Of a DNA stretch of 64,000 bases, positions 52,316 through 64,000 are shown one piece after another. This DNA comes from Chloroflexota bacterium (GTDB lineage Bacteria > Chloroflexota > Anaerolineae > Anaerolineales > Anaerolineaceae): the NCBI GenBank assembly GCA_004347695.1, contig SLTK01000002.1, forward strand, positions 113,635 to 177,634. Reading direction: 5' to 3'. The notes under the pieces were generated by a model. The model did no database searches and was not told the origin of the DNA. It was given only the letters and a program-made list of their open reading frames with translations. A program made the translations under genes and the position numbers. How positions within the stretch are numbered: position 1 is the stretch's first letter; the number at the start of each line of letters is the position of its first letter.

Positions 52316-53218
52316 TTATGCTTCGCGATAGCCGCACAACGCCAGGGCGCGCGGGCCGGTGTGCGCCCCCAGGATGGGAGAAGTCAGCGAGATAAAAAGT
52401 TCAGCCGGGTTGTATTCGGCATTTACCCGTTCGGCCAGTTGCTCCGCTTCATCGGCAGCGTCGTTGTGCAGCACCACCAGATGCAGTTTGCCGTCGCCGT
52501 CCAGTCGGTGAAAGAAGTCTTTGTAGAGTCCTTCGACTGCCCGGCCACGAGTCCGGGCCGGGATACCCGCCTCGACTTTACCGGTGTCATGGTTAACGTA
52601 AATCAATGGTTTGATTTTTAGTAAATTTCCGATGAATTGCGCGGCGCCGCCGATCCGCCCGCCGCGGTCCAGATACTCCAGTGTGTCCAAAGTGATCAGG
52701 TACACCAGTCCTTCCCGCACTTTCTCTGCAGCCGCCAGCGCCGCCGCAGCATCCCTGCCATTCGCCAACGCGCGGGCGGCAGCCAGTACCTGCCAGCCAA
52801 GGCCCATTGAATTGCTTTTCGAGTCGACCACTGTGATCGGAACAGGCGAGTCTGTAGCAGCCTGAACAGCAGACGAGTAAGTACCGCTCATGGCGCTGCT
52901 TAAGGTAAATACTAAAATTGACTGGGCGCCATCCGTTACAGCCTGATCGTAAGCGGCGCGAAAGTTTTGCGGCGCGGGTTGCGAGGTGGTCGGATGCAGA
53001 TCGGATTGCGGCAGCCGGGCATAAAATTCGTCGGGCTGAATGTCGATGCCATCCAAATATTGCCGGTCTCCCCAGATAATCGTGAGCGGAATGACATTCA
53101 AGTTATATTGCGTCCGCCAGATGCTGGGAATATCGCAGGTACTGTCGGTTATAATCGCGACTTTTTCGGGCAAGACAACGGGTTTCTGAAATGGGGAAGC
53201 ACTGGGATGATATTCCAT
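52316..53218 (-). CDS. DegV family fatty-acid-binding protein
   Basis: The 300-residue protein matches DegV/FakB: VAIITDSTCDIPSIW at the start, LSSAMSGTYSSAVQAA in the fatty-acid pocket, and DTLEYLDRGGRIGGAAQFIG. FakB proteins present fatty acids to the kinase FakA; no FakA gene is in the window. It is a stand-alone gene, 82 bases before the membrane-protein gene. Confidence 0.93.
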   Translation of the reverse strand: MEYHPSASPFQKPVVLPEKVAIITDSTCDIPSIWRTQYNLNVIPLTIIWGDRQYLDGIDIQPDEFYARLPQSDLHPTTSQPAPQNFRAAYDQAVTDGAQSILVFTLSSAMSGTYSSAVQAATDSPVPITVVDSKSNSMGLGWQVLAAARALANGRDAAAALAAAEKVREGLVYLITLDTLEYLDRGGRIGGAAQFIGNLLKIKPLIYVNHDTGKVEAGIPARTRGRAVEGLYKDFFHRLDGDGKLHLVVLHNDAADEAEQLAERVNAEYNPAELFISLTSPILGAHTGPRALALCGYREA

Positions 53219-53428
53219 CGCGCTCTATTTTATTCCTTAATCGCTGCCAGGTAAAATGGTTTATTCATCTTCAACCTGTACCTGTTTCCACTTATTTTTT
53301 CGATTATACGGTATCAATGGTTACGAAGAAAAAACTCAAATGGATTGTTTGCCAAACCATAACAGGCCCCGCCTCTCGGCAAGACCTGCGTTGAGACAAC
53401 GGATCGATTGCAGTCAGAGTTGGAGGAA

Positions 53429-53821
53429 TTAAGCAGGGGGCAGCGGAATGGGCGGAACAGCAGCCTGAGTTTCCCCGGAAGGCTGCTGGGACCCTGGCTC
53501 GGAAACAGGCGGGTTCTTCAACAGTTCCAGTTGACGAACGGCATCTTCACGCTGCAACTTCTCTGCTTGCAGTGCTTTTTCAAGTGCATCGACCTTTTTC
53601 CGCTGAGAAGAAATGCGTAATTTACTGCGAATGGAACCTGGCAGGATGGTCAGGATGCCGATTAGCACGCCAAGGATGACGGTCAGTAACAGCACCAGAG
53701 CCAGAGATTCATGGAACTGCCAGAAGAAAAAGGAAACGGTGACAGCGGCGGTGTTTTGCAGCGCAAAGATAACCGCGACGATAGCTATAACAAGCGCCAG
53801 CACTAATAGAATTGACATCAT
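53429..53821 (-). CDS. LapA-domain (DUF1049) membrane protein
   Basis: The 130-residue protein has two N-terminal helices (SILLVLALVIAIVAVIFALQ; LALVLLLTVILGVLIGILTI) separated by NTAAVTVSFFFWQFHES, the DUF1049/LapA pattern, then a coiled coil (KVDALEKALQAEKLQREDAV) and a Pro-rich tail. The function in bacteria without LPS is unknown. AAAGGA precedes the ATG. Confidence 0.82.
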   Translation of the reverse strand: MMSILLVLALVIAIVAVIFALQNTAAVTVSFFFWQFHESLALVLLLTVILGVLIGILTILPGSIRSKLRISSQRKKVDALEKALQAEKLQREDAVRQLELLKNPPVSEPGSQQPSGETQAAVPPIPLPPA

Positions 53822-53981
53822 AGTTTGGTCCTTTCTGAAGGTTGTTTAACCGGGACGATGGCCAATCCCAGCTTCCATCCCTATCATTATTGCATAATTC
53901 TGTGCAGCCAGTATCTGAATTTTACTCCGAATGGGTTGACATCGACGGTGAATATTTTAAGGTTAAAAGTAGATTAAACTA

Positions 53982-54010
53982 TTGACAATAATTGTAAATA
54001 TCTGTAGAAT
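53982..54010 (+). promoter_or_regulatory. Consensus promoter of the small ORF
   Basis: TTGACA, the exact -35 consensus, and TAGAAT are 17 bases apart. Transcription would begin near 54017. Confidence 0.75.
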
Positions 54011-54044
54011 TGATCTGTTATCCTAAAGAAAGGAGCACGCGAGA

Positions 54045-54146
54045 ATGGCTAAGAACATTATTGTCAATTCCCTTTTCAGCGGACACACTGCCGTCGATGG
54101 CGGTGGAGTAGCTGTACCTTCTCGGAGTGCGCCTGTCTCTCGGTAA
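54045..54146 (+). CDS. 33-residue small protein or leader peptide
   Basis: An ORF starts MAKNIIVNSLFSGHTAVDGG and ends SAPVSR. AAAGGAG lies 10 bases upstream of its ATG. It has its own promoter and terminators, giving a predicted RNA of about 190-250 bases. Glycine, valine and serine are frequent; there is no membrane segment or Cys. No codon is enriched in the way typical of amino-acid attenuator leaders. It could be a small protein, a peptide signal, or an ORF by chance on a regulatory RNA. Confidence 0.55.
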   Translation: MAKNIIVNSLFSGHTAVDGGGVAVPSRSAPVSR

Positions 54147-54170
54147 CTTACTGACTAACGAATTTACCGG

Positions 54171-54211
54171 CAGCCGCGGGAGCACTCCAGACCCGTGGCT
54201 GTTTTGTTTTT
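54171..54211 (+). terminator. First terminator of the small transcription unit
   Basis: A 10-bp stem CAGCCGCGGG/CCCGTGGCTG (one G-T pair) with an 11-base loop is followed by TTTTGTTTTTG. Confidence 0.85.
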
Positions 54212-54230
54212 GTTCATCAAAGTGAACATC

Positions 54231-54266
54231 AAGCCGCGGGAGAAGGAAGAACCCCGCGGTTTTTTT
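54231..54266 (+). terminator. Second terminator of the small transcription unit
   Basis: A 7-bp GC stem CCGCGGG/CCCGCGG extended by G-T and A-T pairs is followed by seven T's. It shares AGCCGCGGGAG with the first terminator. Confidence 0.85.
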
Positions 54267-54412
54267 GTTGTGACCTGATTAACCCTTTGCGAGTAAACCT
54301 TATGACTGCTGCGACCCTTTCTCAAGCCAAAGATGTTGAGCGCCCGGAGCGCGATCGTAACCAGGTAGGACATTTTTCGCAGTCTGGCAAGACTCCTCAA
54401 ATGGAGGACACC

Positions 54413-54874
54413 ATGTTTGAAACCTTGATGAAATTTGGCGGATACCGCGTCGATTATTTGAATATGGAGCGGGCTGGCTCGTCTGCGGCGATGGGTTTGT
54501 ATGTGCTGGGTGATTTACCCGCGCATCAGTCTTACAGCCGGATGGCCAAGCGCAACCTGTTCACCGCACTTTTGGTGATCCGCGAGCAGCATGAGGAGCA
54601 AAATCTGGTTGCGATTTACCTTGACGTAAATTCGCCGGACGAAGCCCTGCGGCCAGCCTATCAGCAAATGAAACGCGACATGAAGGCGGGCATGTTCCGC
54701 CGGCTGTGCGTGCCGGTTGTTTATGACCTGGTCGGCAGCACCGAATTGTATTCGGACTTCTGGAACTTCTACCGCGAGCTGGAATGGATGGACATCCTCG
54801 CCACCGAAGCCGGTATGCTCTCACCTGTCCGCTTCCCAAACCTGGTGCAATTCCCCTTAGCCGGCGCTGTTTAA
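54413..54874 (+). CDS. Hypothetical protein
   Basis: The 153-residue soluble protein has MFETLMKFGGYRVDYLNMER at the start and the segment YQQMKRDMKAGMFRRLCVPV followed by VYDLVGSTELYSDFWNFYRE. That part faintly recalls the core of serine recombinases (a basic helix then a V..DL strand), but the catalytic Ser and Arg context is missing, so I do not assign that family. GGAGG lies six bases before the ATG at 54413; an earlier start at 54287 would begin close to the preceding terminators. Confidence 0.65.
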   Translation: MFETLMKFGGYRVDYLNMERAGSSAAMGLYVLGDLPAHQSYSRMAKRNLFTALLVIREQHEEQNLVAIYLDVNSPDEALRPAYQQMKRDMKAGMFRRLCVPVVYDLVGSTELYSDFWNFYRELEWMDILATEAGMLSPVRFPNLVQFPLAGAV

Positions 54875-54954
54875 TGGCGCCGGCTAAAGCCGCCGGCCGT
54901 CTTTCATTCCAACCTCGAAATTAGCAAAAGTTCACATCGTAACCAGGAGGGACC

Positions 54955-55185
54955 ATGACATTTACAACGCAATTGTTTCAATCTGATAATCTGGTGCCGG
55001 AGGCCTACGACCCTGAAAAAGACGCAGCCTCTGAAGCAGTCTTCAGCTACGATCCCAACTACGCAACGGTTATCGACTGGGAGGGCGTGCCGCCAACTTC
55101 ATCTAAATGGACATGTGATATACTTTTTCGAAGCAAAATTGCTCGGGCAGAGGTCAGATTTATCCCCTTCTGCCCGAGTGCGTAA
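54955..55185 (+). CDS. Small hypothetical protein
   Basis: A 76-residue acidic ORF (TQLFQSDNLVPEAYDPEKDA; FSYDPNYATVIDWEGVPP) has a good AGGAGG before the ATG. Its last 15 codons run through a terminator-like hairpin at 55142-55178, which suggests that the real gene may have ended earlier and the tail is an extension past a lost stop. No family recognised. Confidence 0.5.
   Translation: MTFTTQLFQSDNLVPEAYDPEKDAASEAVFSYDPNYATVIDWEGVPPTSSKWTCDILFRSKIARAEVRFIPFCPSA
55142..55178 (+). terminator. Hairpin inside the 3' end of the small ORF
   Basis: A perfect 10-bp stem CTCGGGCAGA/TCTGCCCGAG with a 17-base loop lies before the next gene. There is no strong T-tract. Confidence 0.6.
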
Positions 55186-55208
55186 TATTTAAGATAGAGG
55201 TTTCTGTT

Positions 55209-55826
55209 GTGATCAAAGCAGTCATTTTTGATATGGGCGGTGTCCTGCTGCGCACCTTTGACCCGACGCCGCGCGAGACGTTGGCGCAGCGCTATGGCGT
55301 CACGCTGCGGCAGTTATTCGACATCATCTTTACCAGCGAGTCTTCGCAACAGGCGGAGCGCGGTGAAAAATCAGATGCGGATCATTGGACCTGGGCGCTC
55401 GATCAACTGGGCGTGCTGCTGGAAGATCGGGCAGATTTTATCCGCCAGTGGTGGGCCGGCGACCGGATGGATTATGACTTGTTGGAATTCATCAACAATC
55501 TGCGCCCGGCAGTCCGGACCGGGTTGCTCAGTAATGCCTGGCCGGGCACGCGGGCAAACATCACGAAACATTGGGGCAGCCTGGAGCCCTATTTCGATGT
55601 GGTCATTTTCTCCGCTGAGGCAGGGATGCGAAAACCCACCCCTGAATTCTTTCACTGGCTGCTGGAAAAACTTGGCGCCACCCCTGAAGAATCCATCTTC
55701 GTTGATGATTTTAGTGAAAACATTAAAGCTGCGCAGGCTCTAGGGCTGCGTACTGTCAAGTTTTGCAGCGCCGACCAGGCCAGGCAGGAAGTCCTGGCAA
55801 TGCTGAACCATACCAGGCACGGTTAA
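55209..55826 (+). CDS. HAD-superfamily hydrolase, IA type
   Basis: The 205-residue protein has the HAD motifs: nucleophile Asp in VIFDMGGVLL (the x-Gly-Gly variant typical of YihX-like enzymes), TGLLSNAW (motif II), Lys in AGMRKPTPEFF (motif III), and FVDDFSENI (motif IV). It probably dephosphorylates a small metabolite. It starts with GTG behind AGAGG and ends nine bases before the phosphoesterase gene. Confidence 0.92.
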   Translation: MIKAVIFDMGGVLLRTFDPTPRETLAQRYGVTLRQLFDIIFTSESSQQAERGEKSDADHWTWALDQLGVLLEDRADFIRQWWAGDRMDYDLLEFINNLRPAVRTGLLSNAWPGTRANITKHWGSLEPYFDVVIFSAEAGMRKPTPEFFHWLLEKLGATPEESIFVDDFSENIKAAQALGLRTVKFCSADQARQEVLAMLNHTRHG

Positions 55827-55835
55827 GCGATCATA

Positions 55836-56459
55836 GTGCTCGACATTGCCTCGTTGCCTGAAGGTTTGAGTGAGGTTCGCCGCCTGGGCGTGGTCGCAGA
55901 CACCCATATACCGGACCGGGTGCGCAGTCTGCACCCGGACCTGCTCCCCGGGTTAATGGCTGGCAATGCGGAAGTCATTCTGCATGCCGGCGACATTTGC
56001 TCCCCGGCTGTGCTTGCGGAACTCTCGCAAGTTGCTCCGGTAGTTGCTGTCCGCGGCAACCGCGATTGGGCTTTTGCCGGTGCACTGCCGTGGGCGCGGT
56101 CATTTACTGCAGGCGGTATTCGCGTCGCCATGCAGCACGGTATGGGCAACTTTTGGCATTACTGGTGGGACAAGCTGAAATTCGCCACGGTGGGCTACCG
56201 GTTTGCGCGTTATAAGCGTCTGTTGTTGCATAGCATGCCCGGGCATGATGTAATGATTTTTGGGCACACGCACCGTGCGGTCAATCTGGCTGAGGATGGA
56301 ATCTTATTTTTCAACCCCGGCTCGGCGGCGGTGACGCCGGCGAGCTTGCCGGCGCCGTCATTTGGGATGCTCACCCTGGACGGGCTTGGGGGCGTGACCG
56401 GCGAGATTATTTCCATGCGCCGCATCCCGGTTCAGGCCGGGAATTGGGTGATGGAGTAA
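55836..56459 (+). CDS. Metallophosphoesterase, YfcE/MJ0936-like
   Basis: The 207-residue protein has all binuclear-metal motifs: DTHI (D-x-H), HAGDI, RGNRDW (GN-x-D), QHGMG and GHTH. It starts with GTG, nine bases after the HAD gene, so both are probably co-transcribed. Substrates of this family include phosphodiesters and cyclic nucleotides. Confidence 0.92.
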   Translation: MLDIASLPEGLSEVRRLGVVADTHIPDRVRSLHPDLLPGLMAGNAEVILHAGDICSPAVLAELSQVAPVVAVRGNRDWAFAGALPWARSFTAGGIRVAMQHGMGNFWHYWWDKLKFATVGYRFARYKRLLLHSMPGHDVMIFGHTHRAVNLAEDGILFFNPGSAAVTPASLPAPSFGMLTLDGLGGVTGEIISMRRIPVQAGNWVME

Positions 56460-56784
56460 CAGAGGTAAGGCACGACTTCGTCGGTAGCGGCGAGGCAAGA
56501 AAAGAGACCCCCACCGGGCAACGCCATGAAAGCCTCGCCTAAGAAGGGGTGCGTTCGCCCGCGATGACAATTGGTCAAGAAATGTGATTGGATCAATGGT
56601 TCGAAAACGCGCTATAATCAAGTGTTCGGAAATCAAATTCAAAATTCTGTCACCAATATTTTCGAATTTCTTGACCTTCAACGAACGCTTTGATATAATT
56701 ACCGTTTGCGTATTATGCCTTAATACGCGCTGATGTCGTATCTAGCCACAATTTATCCTGCCAATTGCACGTCAGGAGCGAAAA
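56460..56784. other. Intergenic region before rpoB
   Basis: These 325 bases hold a GGCGAGGC/GCCTCGCC stem at 56489-56496/56532-56539, probably the end of the previous transcript, a second TATAAT at 56613-56618 with a poorly spaced -35, and the rpoB promoter at 56671-56699. No rplL or rplJ leader is present. Confidence 0.6.
56671..56699 (+). promoter_or_regulatory. Strong promoter of rpoB
   Basis: TTGACC and consensus TATAAT are exactly 17 bases apart, about 85 bases before the start codon. Confidence 0.85.
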
Positions 56785-60708
<3,924 letters not shown>

Positions 60709-60723
60709 GGAGCAGGTGAAAGG

Positions 60724-60752
60724 TTGACGGTCAAAATTTGTAATGTTATAAT
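60724..60752 (+). promoter_or_regulatory. Promoter of the rpsL-rpsG-fusA-tuf operon
   Basis: TTGACG and consensus TATAAT are exactly 17 bases apart, between rpoB and rpsL. Confidence 0.85.
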
Positions 60753-60798
60753 TGACCCTCGTGCCTTTCCTGTTCGCGAACGTTAATCGGACAATCAT

Positions 60799-60825
60799 GA
60801 GGCCATCATTGCACTCGATGGCCTC
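60799..60825 (+). promoter_or_regulatory. Leader hairpin of the str operon
   Basis: GAGGCCATC and GATGGCCTC form a perfect 9-bp stem about 40 bases after the predicted transcription start. It could be a binding site for a ribosomal protein or an attenuator; no T-tract follows. Confidence 0.6.
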
Positions 60826-60899
60826 CCTTGTTGAAAAGAAAGACAGAATTCATCGGGCGGGTTACCGCCACAGGAACACTCGACTGGAGACAAACGAAA

Positions 60900-61322
60900 G
60901 TGCCAACCATTAACCAATTGATCCGCAAAGGTCGCCAGACCAAGAAGGCCAAGAGCAAAGCCCCGGCTCTGCAATACACCTTCAATTCGATGCATCAGCA
61001 TCGTACGCGCCAGGACATTGGCGCTCCGCAGAAACGCGGTGTATGCACCGTTGTTCGCACCATGACCCCGAAAAAACCAAATTCGGCGCTGCGAAAAATT
61101 GCCCGCGTTCGGCTTTCAAACGGGATCGAAGTTACGGCCTATATCCCGGGCGAAGGTCACCAATTGCAAGAGCACTCGGTGGTTTTGGTGCGCGGCGGTC
61201 GCGTCAAGGATCTGCCTGGCGTGCGCTACCACATTGTGCGCGGCACTCTAGATACCACGGGTGTTGCCAAGCGGTCTCAGAGCCGATCAAAGTATGGCGC
61301 CAAAAAGGCCGCCAAGAAATAA
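60900..61322 (+). CDS. rpsL: Ribosomal protein S12
   Basis: The 140-residue protein begins with GTG at 60900 ([11 protein letters not shown]), 10 bases after GGAG; a longer frame from 60828 is non-conserved. It has [20 protein letters not shown] and [20 protein letters not shown] with the lysines whose change gives streptomycin resistance, so the site looks sensitive. Confidence 0.97.
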   Translation: MPTINQLIRKGRQTKKAKSKAPALQYTFNSMHQHRTRQDIGAPQKRGVCTVVRTMTPKKPNSALRKIARVRLSNGIEVTAYIPGEGHQLQEHSVVLVRGGRVKDLPGVRYHIVRGTLDTTGVAKRSQSRSKYGAKKAAKK

Positions 61323-61349
61323 TTAAGTTCACAGGACGGAGAAGGTTAC

Positions 61350-61817
61350 ATGCGTCGTACTAAACCCGAAGAACGCGAAATTACTCCAGACGTTCGCTAC
61401 AACAGCGTCTATATCACGACATTCATTCACCGCATTCTGCGCAGCGGCAAGAAAAGCACTGCCACCAATGTGGTTTATGAAGCGCTCGAAATGGTCCAGG
61501 AAAAAACTGGCCGCAACCCGGTTGAAATTTTTGAACAGGCGCTCAAAAATGTCGGCCCGGCAATGGAAGTCCGCCCCCGGCGTGTTGGGGGCGCTACCTA
61601 TCAGGTGCCGATCGAAGTTCCCTCCGGCCGCCGCGTTGCGCTGGCCATGCGCTGGATTTCCGATGCTGCCCGCGCTCGCACGGGTAAATCGCTGGCCGAG
61701 AAACTCTCGGCTGAGCTGATGGATGCGGCCAATAACACGGGTTCTTCAGTTCGCAAGCGTGAAGAAACCCATAAAATGGCCGAAGCCAACCGCGCTTTCT
61801 CCCATTACCGGGTTTAA
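61350..61817 (+). CDS. rpsG: Ribosomal protein S7
   Basis: The 155-residue protein matches S7 along its full length (VEIFEQALKNVGPAMEVRPR; GGATYQVPIEVPSGRRVALA; HKMAEANRAFSHYRV). It nucleates assembly of the 30S head and often represses its own operon. GACGGAGAAGG precedes the ATG. Confidence 0.97.
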   Translation: MRRTKPEEREITPDVRYNSVYITTFIHRILRSGKKSTATNVVYEALEMVQEKTGRNPVEIFEQALKNVGPAMEVRPRRVGGATYQVPIEVPSGRRVALAMRWISDAARARTGKSLAEKLSAELMDAANNTGSSVRKREETHKMAEANRAFSHYRV

Positions 61818-61854
61818 TTAATTCCATTACGCTTCCATTATTGAGTATCGAATC

Positions 61855-63930
61855 ATGCCTCGTAATTTTCCGTTAGATAAGTGTCGTAATATCGGGATTA
61901 TCGCCCACATCGACGCCGGGAAAACCACGACGACCGAGCGAATCCTGTTCTACACCGGGCGGACTTACCGCATCGGTTCTGTAGACGACGGCACGACTGT
62001 GACGGACTGGATGGCGCAGGAACGCGAACGTGGGATTACCATTGTGTCGGCGGCGGTAACTGCCGAGTGGAAGGGGTATCAGATCAATGTGATCGACACC
62101 CCGGGCCATATCGATTTCACTGCCGAAGTACAGCGCTCCTTACGTGTTCTGGATGGAGGCGTGGTCATTTTCGATGCCGTTCAGGGCGTTGAGCCACAGA
62201 GTGAGACGGTCTGGCGTCAGGCAGACCGCTACCTGGTTCCGCGCATTTGTTTTGTTAATAAGATGGACCGCACCGGGGCTTCTTTTGAGCGGACGATCGA
62301 ATCGATCCGTTCGCGTTTGGGAGCTAACCCTGTTCCCATGCAGTTGCCGATTGGCGAAGAGTCTGGTTTCCGTGGTGTGATCGACCTGCTGACCATGCAG
62401 GCCACCGTCTGGGATGACGAGCTTGGCAAAGAGCCAATTGTTAGCGAGATCCCGGCGAACCTCCAGGCCGCTGCCGAAGACGCGCGCAATGTGATGGTCG
62501 AAAAGATTGCTGAATTTGATGATGCGCTCATCATGAAATTTCTGGAAGGCCATACCATTTCAGTTGATGAACTCAAAACGACCCTGCGCAAGGCTGTCAT
62601 TGAAAACAAAGCCACCCCGGTATTCGCAGGTTCATCGCTGAAAAACAAAGGTGTGCAGCCTGTGTTGGATGCCGTGATCGACTATTTGCCTTCGCCGTTG
62701 GAAATCCCTCCGGCGCGCGGTTATGCTCCGGATGATCCGGATACCATTCTGGAACGTCCGGTGGATGATAATGGTCCGTTGGCAGCCCTGGTATTCAAAA
62801 TTGTGGCTGATCCTTACGTTGGGCGCTTGGCTTATTTTCGTGTTTATTCCGGAAAAGTTGTCCAGGGCGAGACGGTTTATAATCCCGCCAAAGGTCGGCG
62901 TGAGCGCATTGGACGCATGGTGCGTATGTACGCTGACCGCCGCGAAGATATTACCGAAGTATATGCGGGCGATATCGGTGCGGTACTTGGCTTCAAGGAA
63001 AGCTTTACTGGCGACACTTTGACGGATGCCAAAGACCCCATTGTTTTGGAAAGCATCACCTTCCCTGAGCCGGTAATTTCGATTGCGGTGGAACCCAAGA
63101 CCACCGCTGATCAGGACCGGATGGCCGAAGCGCTGCGCAGGTTGGCGGAAGAAGACCCAACCTTCAAGGTGCATACCGATGAGAGCACCGCTCAGACCAT
63201 TATTTCTGGCATGGGCGAATTACATCTGGATATTATTGTTGACCGCATGATGCGTGAATTCCGCGTTCAGGCCAATGTAGGCCGGCCGCGTGTTTCTTAT
63301 CGCGAAACCATCTCCCGCCCTGTGCCGGAAATCAATTACAAGTATGCCAAACAAAGCGGCGGTCATGGCCAATACGGACACGTTGTTTTCAGCATGGAAC
63401 CGCTGGAGCGCGGCAACGGCGTCAAGTTCGAGAACAAAATCATTGGCGGCTCGATCCCCAAGGAATATATTCCGGCGGTTGAAAAAGGCGTCAAAGAAGC
63501 TGCCGAATCGGGCATCATTGCCGGATACCCGGTCACGGATATTCTGGTTCGGTTGACAGACGGTTCGTACCACGAAGTGGACTCGAGCGAAATGGCCTTC
63601 AAAATGGCATCCATTTTTGCCTTCAAAGAAGGTATGCAACGCGGCGGTCCCACATTACTTGAACCGGTCATGAAAGTGGAAGTTGTTGTCCCGGAAGAAT
63701 ATCTGGGCGACATTATTGGTCAGCTCAATGCACGCCGCGGGGAAATTCAGGGCATGGAAATTCGCCCCGGGAATGCCCAGGCCGTGCGGGCACTCATCCC
63801 CTTGGCCGAGATGTTCGGCTATACCACGGATTTGCGGTCAGCAACTCAGGGCCGCGGTGTACACACAATGGAATTTGACCATTACGCCTCGGTTCCCGAG
63901 AGCGTCAAAGCCAAAGTCACCAATTCCTAA
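61855..63930 (+). CDS. fusA: Elongation factor G
   Basis: The 691-residue GTPase promotes ribosomal translocation. It has the G motifs [23 protein letters not shown] and NKMDR, the switch I segment [15 protein letters not shown], and domain IV ([20 protein letters not shown]). Length is usual for a bacterial EF-G1. Confidence 0.98.
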   Translation: MPRNFPLDKCRNIGIIAHIDAGKTTTTERILFYTGRTYRIGSVDDGTTVTDWMAQERERGITIVSAAVTAEWKGYQINVIDTPGHIDFTAEVQRSLRVLDGGVVIFDAVQGVEPQSETVWRQADRYLVPRICFVNKMDRTGASFERTIESIRSRLGANPVPMQLPIGEESGFRGVIDLLTMQATVWDDELGKEPIVSEIPANLQAAAEDARNVMVEKIAEFDDALIMKFLEGHTISVDELKTTLRKAVIENKATPVFAGSSLKNKGVQPVLDAVIDYLPSPLEIPPARGYAPDDPDTILERPVDDNGPLAALVFKIVADPYVGRLAYFRVYSGKVVQGETVYNPAKGRRERIGRMVRMYADRREDITEVYAGDIGAVLGFKESFTGDTLTDAKDPIVLESITFPEPVISIAVEPKTTADQDRMAEALRRLAEEDPTFKVHTDESTAQTIISGMGELHLDIIVDRMMREFRVQANVGRPRVSYRETISRPVPEINYKYAKQSGGHGQYGHVVFSMEPLERGNGVKFENKIIGGSIPKEYIPAVEKGVKEAAESGIIAGYPVTDILVRLTDGSYHEVDSSEMAFKMASIFAFKEGMQRGGPTLLEPVMKVEVVVPEEYLGDIIGQLNARRGEIQGMEIRPGNAQAVRALIPLAEMFGYTTDLRSATQGRGVHTMEFDHYASVPESVKAKVTNS

Positions 63931-63972
63931 TCAAACTAGCAGGATTTTTTCTTTCAAGGAGAGTTTAGTACC

Positions 63973-64000
63973 ATGGCAAAGCAGAAATTCGATCGCAGCA
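63973..64000 (+). CDS. tuf: Elongation factor Tu, start only
   Basis: Nine residues (MAKQKFDRS) are visible before the right edge, matching the start of EF-Tu. AAGGAGAG precedes the ATG, and fusA-tuf order is the usual one. Confidence 0.88.

Larger units (their letters stand above)
53822..54412. other. Region holding a tiny transcription unit
   Basis: Between the LapA-like gene and the gene at 54413 lie a promoter (53982-54010), a 33-codon ORF with ribosome binding site (54045-54146) and two terminators (54171-54211, 54231-54266). The bases from 53822 to 53980 are A+T-rich without other signals. Confidence 0.6.

Noticed and set aside
54413..54874. Serine recombinase
   Set aside because: Only a faint similarity to the core helix exists; the catalytic serine motif at the N-terminus is missing.

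Overview
The window looks like a chromosomal segment of a Chloroflexota bacterium, most likely of the Anaerolineae type. This is inferred from the protein styles (a complex-I-like group 4 hydrogenase, form-II CoxMSL-type molybdenum hydroxylase, a sortase, BTAD/AAA regulators, NMT1-like ABC system) and from Pro/Thr-rich lipoprotein and sortase linkers. It is not proven by a marker-gene search. Coding density is high and no phage, insertion sequence or CRISPR array is visible.

Layout. 1-96: start of a gene leaving the window. 97-670: gene-free, with a 38-bp perfect palindrome and one copy of a 94-bp repeat whose second copy lies inverted at 36781-36874. 671-9156 (minus): a ten-subunit membrane-bound group 4 [NiFe] hydrogenase operon ending in its maturation protease. 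9457-10302: phasin-like protein and PhaR. 10376-12288 (minus): a predicted 16S rRNA m7G1405 methyltransferase of the aminoglycoside-resistance family, overlapping an unusual Tgt. 12490-17416: thioredoxin, S9 peptidase, ProS, CDF transporter. 17588-21375 (minus): an NMT1-like ABC importer co-transcribed with an IclR-type regulator fused to a flavin-type split barrel.

21743-34386 (plus) is the most interesting region. A GNAT-like protein is followed, behind a strong promoter and a GntR-like operator, by FdrA, a YlbE/DUF1116 protein, a tandemly duplicated metal-dependent cyclase, a DinB-like protein, a three-subunit molybdenum hydroxylase, a CoxG-like protein and a UraA-type NCS2 permease. A terminator closes the unit. 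Read together, the genes suggest import of a nucleobase-like ring, hydroxylation, hydrolytic opening, and carbamoyl recovery through FdrA/YlbE. The substrate is unknown.

34571-41334 holds small housekeeping and envelope genes (NmrA-like protein, MoaD/ThiS-like carrier, sortase, signal peptidase I), and tRNA-Lys with tandem copies of its 3' end. 41432-53821 holds a BTAD/AAA regulator, small membrane proteins, rhomboid, an ECF sigma/anti-sigma pair, an AbiE-like toxin-antitoxin pair with a palindrome over its start codon, a GT-C-like membrane protein, DegV and a LapA-like protein. 53982-54266 is a tiny transcription unit with promoter, 33-codon ORF and two terminators. 55209-56459 carries a HAD hydrolase and a phosphoesterase. 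56785-64000 is rpoB-rpsL-rpsG-fusA-tuf, in which rpoC is missing from its usual place after rpoB.
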